Shown here: positions 57,807 through 64,000 of the stretch, piece after piece | How positions within the stretch are numbered: the stretch's first letter is position 1 | Layout of the letters: each line of letters starts with the position of its first letter | DNA from: Zea mays | Lineage: Eukaryota; Streptophyta; Magnoliopsida; Poales; Poaceae | NCBI RefSeq assembly: GCF_902167145.1 | Contig: NC_050099.1 | Coordinates: 246,772,588-246,836,587 of the forward strand | Direction of reading: 5' to 3' | Length of the DNA stretch: 64,000 bases | Made by a program: the position numbers and the translations under genes | Notes under the pieces: model-generated | Told to the model about the DNA's origin: nothing | What the model saw: the letters and a program-made list of their open reading frames with translations, nothing else | The model's database searches: none

Positions 57807-59495
57807 TTAGTTCTTGACTTTAGGTACCCAAATGGTTTTGGGTCCTTTGGCATTAGACACAAGAACTTTGGGTACCCAAACACAAGTCCTTGACCCCTTG
57901 TGCTTGCCCCCAACATATTTGGCAACTACTTTGCCGGATTTGTTAGTCAACACATAAGAAGCATCAAAAGTTTTAAATGAAATAGCATGATCATTTGATG
58001 CATTAGGAGTTTTCTTTCTAGGCAACTTAGTACGGGTTGGTTGCCTAGAGCTAGATGTCTCACCCCTATACATAAAAGCATGGTTAGGGCCAGAGTGAGA
58101 CTTCCTAGAGTGAATTCTCCTAATTTTGCTCTCGGGATAACCGGCAGGGTACAAAATGTAACCCTCGTTATCCTGAGGCATGGGAGCCTTGCCCTTAACA
58201 AAGTTAGACAAATTTTTAGGAGGGGCATTAAGTTTGACATTGTCTCCCCTTTGGAAGCCAATGCCATCCTTAATGCCAGGGCGTCTCCCATTATAAAGCA
58301 TGCTACGAGCAAATTTAAATTTCTCATTCTCTAGGTTGTGCTCGGCAATTTTAGCATCTAGTTTTGCTATATGATCATTTTGTTGTTTAATTAAAGCCAT
58401 ATGATCATGAATAGCATCAATATCAACATTTCTACATCTAGTACAAATAGATACATGCTCAACAATAGATGTAGAGGGTTTGCAAGATTTTAATTCTACA
58501 ACCTTAGCTTGTAATATGTCATTTTTAGTTCTAAGGTCGGAAATAGTAGCATTGCAAACATCAAGATCTTTAGCCTTAACAAGCAATTTCTCATTTTCAA
58601 TTTTAAGGCTAGCTAGGGAAGCATTCAACTCATCAATCCTAGCAAGTAAATCAACATTATCATCTCTAGGATTTGAAGTTGAAACATTGCAAACATGTGA
58701 ATCAACCTTAGCATTTAAACTAGCATTTTCATTCCTAAGGTTGTCAATCATCTCACGGCAAGTGCTTAGCTCACTAGATAATTTTTCACATTTTTCAATT
58801 TCTAGAGCATAAGCATTTTTAACCTTAACATGTTTCTTGTTTTCCTTAATAAGGAGGTCCTCTTGGGAATCCAAAAGGTCATCCTTTTCATGAATAGCAC
58901 TAACCAATTCATTTAATTTTTCCTTTTGAGCTATGTTAAGGTTGGCAAAAAGGGTGCGCAAATTATCTTCCTCATCACTAGCATTGTCATCACTAGAGGA
59001 TTCATATTTAGTGGAGGATTTAGATTTAACCTTCTTTTTGCCGTCCTTTGCCATGAGGCACTTGTGGCCGACGTTGGGGAAGAGGAGTCCTTTGGTGATG
59101 GCGATGTTGGCGGCGTCCTCGTCGTCGGAGGAGTCGCTTGAGCTTTCGTCGGAATCCCACTCCCGACAAATATGGGCATCGCCGCCCTTCTTCTTGTAGT
59201 ACCTCTTCTTCTCCTTTCTTCTCCCCTTCTTGTTGTCGCCTCGGTCACTGTCACTAGATATGGGACATTTGGCAATAAAATGACCGGGCTTACCACACTT
59301 GTAGCAAACCTTCTTGGAGCGGGACTTGTAGTCTTTCCCCCTCCTTTGTTTGAGGATTTGGCGGAAACTCTTGATGACGAGCGCCATCTCCTCATTGTCA
59401 AGCTTGGAGGCGTCGATTGGTTGTCTACTTGGTGCAGACTCCTCCTTCTTCTCCTCCGTTGCCTTGAATGCAACGGGTTGAGTGTAGGAAACGGG
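57807..59495 (-). CDS. gag: SV-5 gag, C-terminal part, open
   Basis: This is the gag polyprotein, without stops from the SV-6 junction (59495) to TAG at 57807. It holds QPVAFKATEEKK, the core end, a knuckle CYKCGKPGHFIAKC (about 59270-59310), a basic KKGRRKEKKRYYKKK stretch, an acidic serine region, and a long coiled-coil tail with CxxC (ICTRC) ending in PKTIWVPKVKN. The N-terminal capsid head is cut off by SV-6. Confidence 0.88.
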   Translation of the reverse strand, partial: PVSYTQPVAFKATEEKKEESAPSRQPIDASKLDNEEMALVIKSFRQILKQRRGKDYKSRSKKVCYKCGKPGHFIAKCPISSDSDRGDNKKGRRKEKKRYYKKKGGDAHICREWDSDESSSDSSDDEDAANIAITKGLLFPNVGHKCLMAKDGKKKVKSKSSTKYESSSDDNASDEEDNLRTLFANLNIAQKEKLNELVSAIHEKDDLLDSQEDLLIKENKKHVKVKNAYALEIEKCEKLSSELSTCREMIDNLRNENASLNAKVDSHVCNVSTSNPRDDNVDLLARIDELNASLASLKIENEKLLVKAKDLDVCNATISDLRTKNDILQAKVVELKSCKPSTSIVEHVSICTRCRNVDIDAIHDHMALIKQQNDHIAKLDAKIAEHNLENEKFKFARSMLYNGRRPGIKDGIGFQRGDNVKLNAPPKNLSNFVKGKAPMPQDNEGYILYPAGYPESKIRRIHSRKSHSGPNHAFMYRGETSSSRQPTRTKLPRKKTPNASNDHAISFKTFDASYVLTNKSGKVVAKYVGGKHKGSRTCVWVPKVLVSNAKGPKTIWVPKVKN

Positions 59496-60834
59496 TGACA
59501 CCTAAGAGGGGGGGGGTGAATTAGGACTTCTAAAACTTTTACTAAACTAGGCCACAGTTAAATCCCTAGAGCAAAACCTAAGCAAATAATCAAACTAGAA
59601 TGTGCAAGCTAGGTTTAGTCTAAGTGTTGCTATCTCTACCGCAAAGGCTAAGTTTCAATCTACACTAGATAAGTATGACTACAAGATTGAAACTTAAATG
59701 CTTAATATAAATGCGGAATGTAAAGAGCTAAGTAGAGAAGCAAACTCTCGTGGATGACGCCGGTATTTTTACCGAGGTATCCGGAACCACGCAAGGTCCC
59801 GACTAATCCTCGTTGGTGCCCCTACGCAAAGGGAAGCCCACACGAGGGCCAAGCACCACGGTCGAGTAACTCCGTAGAGAGCCACGGGCCTTCTCCACGC
59901 GCAAGTGGTGCTCCGCTTCCGGCTCTTCTCGGACGCTCCCCGCCGTCTCCACTATCGAGCTTCCGGCCGAAACGCCGCGGGCCTCGTTCCCTCCGGTACA
60001 CGGTGGCGGCCGTGACACAAACGCGGTTGTCACGGTCTCGCAAGACTCTCGCCCCACTCGGTACAATTACAACGACTCACGCAAGAGCCAAGGGGTTGTG
60101 AGGTTTATCTAAACTCACTCAACTAACTAGGATTCACCTAGAGCAAGCGCTAAAGCGGTCTAACTAACCTAAGCACTTCGCAAAGCACCTACGCTAATCA
60201 CCGAGTGATTCTATTAAGCACTTGGGTGTTTGAGCTCTTGGAAATGTGCAATATATGCCTTGGTATGTTGCTTGGGCTCTCACACCTGAGAATGGCCGGT
60301 TGGGGGTGTATTTATAGCCCCCAACACAATTGTAGCCGTTGGAGAAAAGTTGCTGCTCTCTGCGGCACACCAGACAGTCCGGTGTGCACCGGACAGTCCG
60401 GTGGTGCACCGGACAGCGCACTGTAGCTTGTCCGGTGCGCCTAGCCGTTGCCTGTCTGACTCCAGTCAGAGCAGGTGACCGTTGGCGCCGCAGGCTCCGG
60501 GTGCCACCTGGAACTAGCCGTTGGGCTGTAGTTCCCAGGTGCACCGGACAGTCCGGCGTGTGGGCACCGGACAGTCCGGTGTACCACCGGACAGTCCGGT
60601 GCTCTACGCACAGACAGTCCGCAGGCAGCACACGCCTCCTTTCTTGGACTTTTCTTGATCTTCTTAATGTCTTCTTTTGAGGTGTTGCTTTCCTCAATTC
60701 CTTAGTCCAAGTAGTTCTTGCATCCTATGAACTACAAACATAAACACTAGGAAACTTGTTAGTCCACAGATTCTGTTAATCATCAAACACCAAAACTCAC
60801 TTAGCCAAATGGCCCGGGGTCCATTTTCCTTACA
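59496..60834 (-). repeat. SV-6 3' LTR
   Basis: This 1339-bp LTR on the minus strand starts TGTAAGGAAAATGGACCC at 60834 and ends CTCTTAGGTGTCA at 59496. It differs from families A and B at both ends but has the same palindromes (60368-60601) and TATAAATA at 60309-60316. Confidence 0.9.
60368..60601. repeat. Palindrome cluster in SV-6 LTR
   Basis: There are CACCGGACAGTCCGGTG units, including a first copy with CAGAC and one with GTCCGGCGTG. The same motif occurs in a third LTR family. Confidence 0.85.
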
Positions 60835-62245
60835 ATCTCCCCCTTTTTGGTGATTGATGACAACACAACCATAAGCAAGTAAATAATACAAGTATTTGAA
60901 TGTAAATATGCAAACTACTTGCTAGGATGCATGATTGTCCCCTTAATGTGATATTATGGACTTAAGCCTCCTCCTAGCTCCATAATTCACTTACTTCCTA
61001 TTTTTGGACCAAATAACCAAAACCACTTGAAAAGCCATTTGTAGATATAAAATTTTAAATTGGTGGTGTTTGGTGTTTGATATAGTTTTCATTGCTTTGG
61101 TCCCTAAACTTCTCCCCCTTTGGCATCAACCACCTAAAAGGAAGACATTAAAAGCATGTAGGAAGTGAATAAAAGCTTGCCCTCAACAAGAATTGTATCA
61201 AATGATATCACTAGAAGGATAGTAAATTAAGTCATGAATGATACCACCTGTGTGAGTTTCTCAAAAGATTACTCCCCCTAAATGAGTATTCTCTTTTAGA
61301 AAGAGTTTTTCTCCCCCTTTAGAGATGAAGAAATACTCCCCCTGACAGAGATCCTCTACTTAGGAAAAAGCATGTGAAAATTAGAGGTGCAAGACATGAT
61401 TTGAAAAGACTAACTTCCCTTATGCATAGGTAACAGAATATGAGTTAACTACTTATGCATTTTTAGCAACATGGAAGCATATGAAATATAGTCTAATCAA
61501 ATATTGGAGAAGACATGTAAATGATACTGAAAGTAGTCTCAAAAGATACCAATTGAAGATCAATGGCGAGCTTGAGAGACATGAGAGTTCTTGGAGATTT
61601 TGCAGTGGAAGATTGTTGTCTTTCTCCGGGGACCTTATTTTCCTTACAATGAGACTATCACATGAAATAGACTTGAAAAGATGTTAGTCTCAAAGTGTTA
61701 GATTATAGGGTAATCTCCCCCTGAAGGTGTGCATACAAGTTTTGAATACTTGTAGGAGACATGCACTTTGATTTGATATCAAGAGGGACAAATTATCCAT
61801 AATCCAAACTTTGGCACATATAAGTTAAAATGATACATTTGTAGAAATCGAAATTTTCAATTGATGCATCATTTACTATGGAGTGATATAGAAGCTATGT
61901 GCCGTGCTTAAATAAACGTTTTAAGCCATGTAGGTTTGCTTAAGTATATGAATTAAAAACAAGCAATCCTACCATATGATTTACCTAGTATGCATGATTT
62001 TAAACAAAAGTATATAACAAATGTAATACTAGGTAAGAAAGGTAAACTAGATAAAAGATAAATAGATACGCATATCTAAAAACGAGAAATATAATAAAAC
62101 TAGTTACCTTAGTCATGGGTGGGAAATTTGGGTCCAAAATTTTCACTAACCCACTTGGCAATAAACTTGATCCAATATGATGTATCCCATGATATACATC
62201 ACAATTTAGCCAAGTCTCCAAATTTCCCGATGACCTTCAGTCCAC
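60835..62245 (-). other. SV-6 3' non-coding region with six polypurine tracts
   Basis: CTCCCCC occurs near 60838, 61112, 61272, 61311, 61337 and 61715 on the plus strand, the first next to the LTR. No coding motifs of pol are found in any frame. Near 62185-62210 there is a small hairpin (GATGTATATC...GATACATC on the minus strand). Confidence 0.75.
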
Positions 62246-64000
62246 TCACTTCCCTTTCGGGATCCAAACCTTCTTGGTGCTTTTCATGGTTGAAATTATC
62301 TCCTTTGGCACCCAGATGCGTTTGGCCCCCTTTCCTTTGTTGGCTTGCTTGTTGGTCTTGATTGCTATCACCTTTCCGTTCTTTTTCTTCTTGATCAAAT
62401 ATGGTGTAGCATCCTTTTTGTTCACCTTTTTGATGTAGGTGTTGGAGATTTTGCTTGATGGCTTTTGCTTGAGCTTTTGCCTTTGTTTATCCCCGGTCAT
62501 CGCCTTGCATTGGAAAGACTTGTGGCCTTCCTTGTGGCATAGCCTACAAATCACAGTTTCTCCCTCCATAGGCTTGTTCACTCCCGCAGTGGTGTTATCC
62601 TGTGGAGGTTGGATTTGTTTGGCCTTGCCTTTCTTGTCATACAAAGCCTTGCCAAGGCGAGCCACTTCTTGCTTTAATTGTTCATTTTCCTTTGCAACTT
62701 CATCCGTACATGTCTCTACAACAATGTTCTCAACAACGACTTGGTTGCAGGGGTTAGAATCATCAATTAAATCAAAACAGGAAGTAGAAGCATCTTTCTT
62801 AATTATTTCAGGTATTTCAACTAAAGATGCTGCTAGGGTGCTACCAATGTTTTCTAGCTTAGTAGTTAGCTCATTGTTGTGTATGCTAAGAATTTCCATT
62901 TTCTCTAGCAAGTTTTCAATAGCTTCTTGGGAGCTAGCTAACTTAGCCTTAAGTTTTTCATTCTTTTTAATGAGGCTATCATCGGTAGCAGTGGATGGAG
63001 CACTAGATTCTAATAGCTCAATTTTAGTTGATAGCTCACTGTTTAAGTTTGCAAAAGTTTCAAATTTTTCTAGCAAACCTTTGTAATCATTTTGAGAGCT
63101 AACCAACTTATTTTTCAAAGTTTTAAGTTGAGCTTTTTGCTTAGTGCAAACATCCTGAAAAAATTCTACGGCTTCCGCAAGCTCATCTAGAGAGGGCTTT
63201 CCCTCACCTTCATCATCACGACTACTTTCATCACTAGAGGATGGAATGCTTTTGTTACCTCTTGCCATAAGGCATTTGTGTGATGACCGTGATGATCGTG
63301 ACGAGGACCGGTGGCTGCGCGTCCTTGGAGGTTCATCTTCACTTGAAGAATCATCCCAAGTTCTAACACTTGTAAGCGCCTTGCCTTTGCTACTCTCCTT
63401 TTTGGGCTTGACCATATTTGGACAGTTGTCCCTGAAGTGGCCCTTTTCCCCACATGCGAAGCATCCTCTCTTCCTTTGCTTTTTCCTGTCAATGTTAAAG
63501 AGAAGATCCTCCACCTGCAGGGGCACACCCATTAGATTAATCTTGCGGATCATCCCCATTACCTTTCCGACACGTCGGATTGTTTCTTCGTCCTCGGAGG
63601 ATGATGTGCATGGTTGATTATCTTCATCATCATCACTTTCTTCTTCTTCCTCTTCTTCACTTGAGGAACTTGGAGTGGGAGCCTTCTTTTTACCCTTCCT
63701 TTCATCACATGCAAAAGCATATGGTCTTGAGGAAGTTGGCTCCTCTCCCCGACTCATTTTACGCGACATCTCAAAGGCCGCGATTTTCCCAATCACAATG
63801 GTCGGGGTCATGTTGCTCAAGTCCTCCATGTTATGAAGGATGGTGATGATGCTCCCATATCTTTGTTGTGGTAGCAGGGAGATAATCTTCCTCACAATGT
63901 CCGCATCACCTAGCTTATTAATGCCAATAGAATTGAGCTCATTGATAATTAGATTCAATCGAGAATACATGTCTCTAACAAGCTCATCATCTTTCATAGC
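62246..64000 (-). CDS. gag: SV-6 gag, open, N-terminus beyond window
   Basis: At least 583 codons are open to a TGA at 62246. The visible start is gag core (RLNLIINELNSIGINKL, NMTPTIVIGKIAAFEM). An acidic/serine stretch follows, then zinc knuckle 1 CFACGEKGHFRDNC (near 63440-63480). Next come serine/arginine repeats (HRSSSRSSRSSHKC), long coiled coils, zinc knuckle 2 CRLCHKEGHKSFQC (near 62510-62550), and a basic tail ending KKVWIPKGK. The KVWIPK end is homologous to the WVPK ends of the other gags. Two complete CX2CX4HX4C knuckles in one gag is unusual among the copies here. Confidence 0.88.
   Translation of the reverse strand, partial: AMKDDELVRDMYSRLNLIINELNSIGINKLGDADIVRKIISLLPQQRYGSIITILHNMEDLSNMTPTIVIGKIAAFEMSRKMSRGEEPTSSRPYAFACDERKGKKKAPTPSSSSEEEEEEESDDDEDNQPCTSSSEDEETIRRVGKVMGMIRKINLMGVPLQVEDLLFNIDRKKQRKRGCFACGEKGHFRDNCPNMVKPKKESSKGKALTSVRTWDDSSSEDEPPRTRSHRSSSRSSRSSHKCLMARGNKSIPSSSDESSRDDEGEGKPSLDELAEAVEFFQDVCTKQKAQLKTLKNKLVSSQNDYKGLLEKFETFANLNSELSTKIELLESSAPSTATDDSLIKKNEKLKAKLASSQEAIENLLEKMEILSIHNNELTTKLENIGSTLAASLVEIPEIIKKDASTSCFDLIDDSNPCNQVVVENIVVETCTDEVAKENEQLKQEVARLGKALYDKKGKAKQIQPPQDNTTAGVNKPMEGETVICRLCHKEGHKSFQCKAMTGDKQRQKLKQKPSSKISNTYIKKVNKKDATPYLIKKKKNGKVIAIKTNKQANKGKGAKRIWVPKEIISTMKSTKKVWIPKGK

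Larger units (their letters stand above)
52406..59495 (-). mobile_element. SV-5: family-B Sirevirus with open pol, cut in gag by SV-6
   Basis: The order on the plus strand is 3' LTR (52406-53715), 3' non-coding region, pol (minus) and gag (minus). The left target site is AAGAG (52401-52405). It inserted into the GY-3 RT. SV-6 interrupts gag at 59496; the remaining gag and 5' LTR are outside the window. Confidence 0.92.
59496..64000 (-). mobile_element. SV-6: gag-only Sirevirus-like element, third LTR family
   Basis: The 3' LTR (59496-60834) is followed by a 1.4-kb non-coding region and a long gag ORF reaching the window end. No protease, integrase or RT lies between gag and the LTR. The left target site is ACGGG (59491-59495). 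It inserted into SV-5 gag and is the youngest insertion of the right nest. Confidence 0.88.

Overview
The window looks like intergenic nuclear DNA of maize (Zea mays) or a very close relative. Most of it is LTR retrotransposons nested inside one another. They are mainly Ty1/copia Sireviruses of the Opie/Ji type, whose LTRs carry CACCGGAC(W)GTCCGGTG palindromes, with some Ty3/gypsy elements. One intron-containing host gene with a GC-rich first exon, typical of grasses, sits in an island of about 8.5 kb. The species and family names come from recognising sequence style; no database was searched. I use working names: SV = Sirevirus-like, GY = gypsy-like.

Left block (1-25665). SV-2 is an old minus-strand Sirevirus carrying a 56-bp end of a gypsy LTR (GY-0), a nested plus-strand Sirevirus SV-1 (374-9235, 5-bp duplication GATAT), a nested plus-strand Sirevirus SV-3 (10166-17679, duplication GATAG), and a 792-bp hAT-like non-autonomous DNA transposon in its LTR (23756-24547, 8-bp duplication CTGCCGAC). 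SV-2 is not a simple two-LTR element. Its full LTR at 22964-24999 has a primer-binding site on one side and a second copy of the 3' internal end on the other. A rearranged LTR stub follows, so it is a collapsed tandem.

Gene island (25666-34217). A seven-exon minus-strand gene (33389 down to 29464) encodes a METTL16/FIONA1-type U6 snRNA m6A methyltransferase. All introns are GT-AG, the reading phase is kept throughout, and the predicted protein is 432 aa. A Tourist-like MITE lies downstream and a tiny Stowaway-like MITE lies in the upstream region. The rest of the island has no gene I can support.

Right block (34218-64000) is a serial nest. Gypsy GY-1 (minus) is interrupted by SV-4 (minus; pol deleted). 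SV-4 gag is interrupted by a minus-oriented gypsy LTR (GY-2), next to a plus-oriented gypsy element of related LTR family (GY-3; accessory ORF, gag, protease, RT). GY-3 is cut in its RT by SV-5 (minus; pol open from end to end). SV-5 gag is cut by SV-6 (minus), a gag-only Sirevirus with two zinc knuckles that runs off the window. SV-6 is therefore the youngest insertion on this side.

The retroelement genes follow the usual plan: gag (capsid, zinc knuckle, coiled coil), then protease, integrase, reverse transcriptase and RNase H in copia order. Most carry frameshifts or stops. Only SV-5 pol and the visible part of SV-6 gag are open. The points most worth a second look are the gag/pol junctions (a conserved AG|GTTTATGCATCC acceptor-like site with two different gag/pol frame relations), the tandem three-LTR structure with a fold-back patch, the gag-only SV-6, the accessory ORF of GY-3, and a repeated CG/AT-alternating block in the GY-2 LTR. 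I found no CRISPR array, rRNA or tRNA gene.
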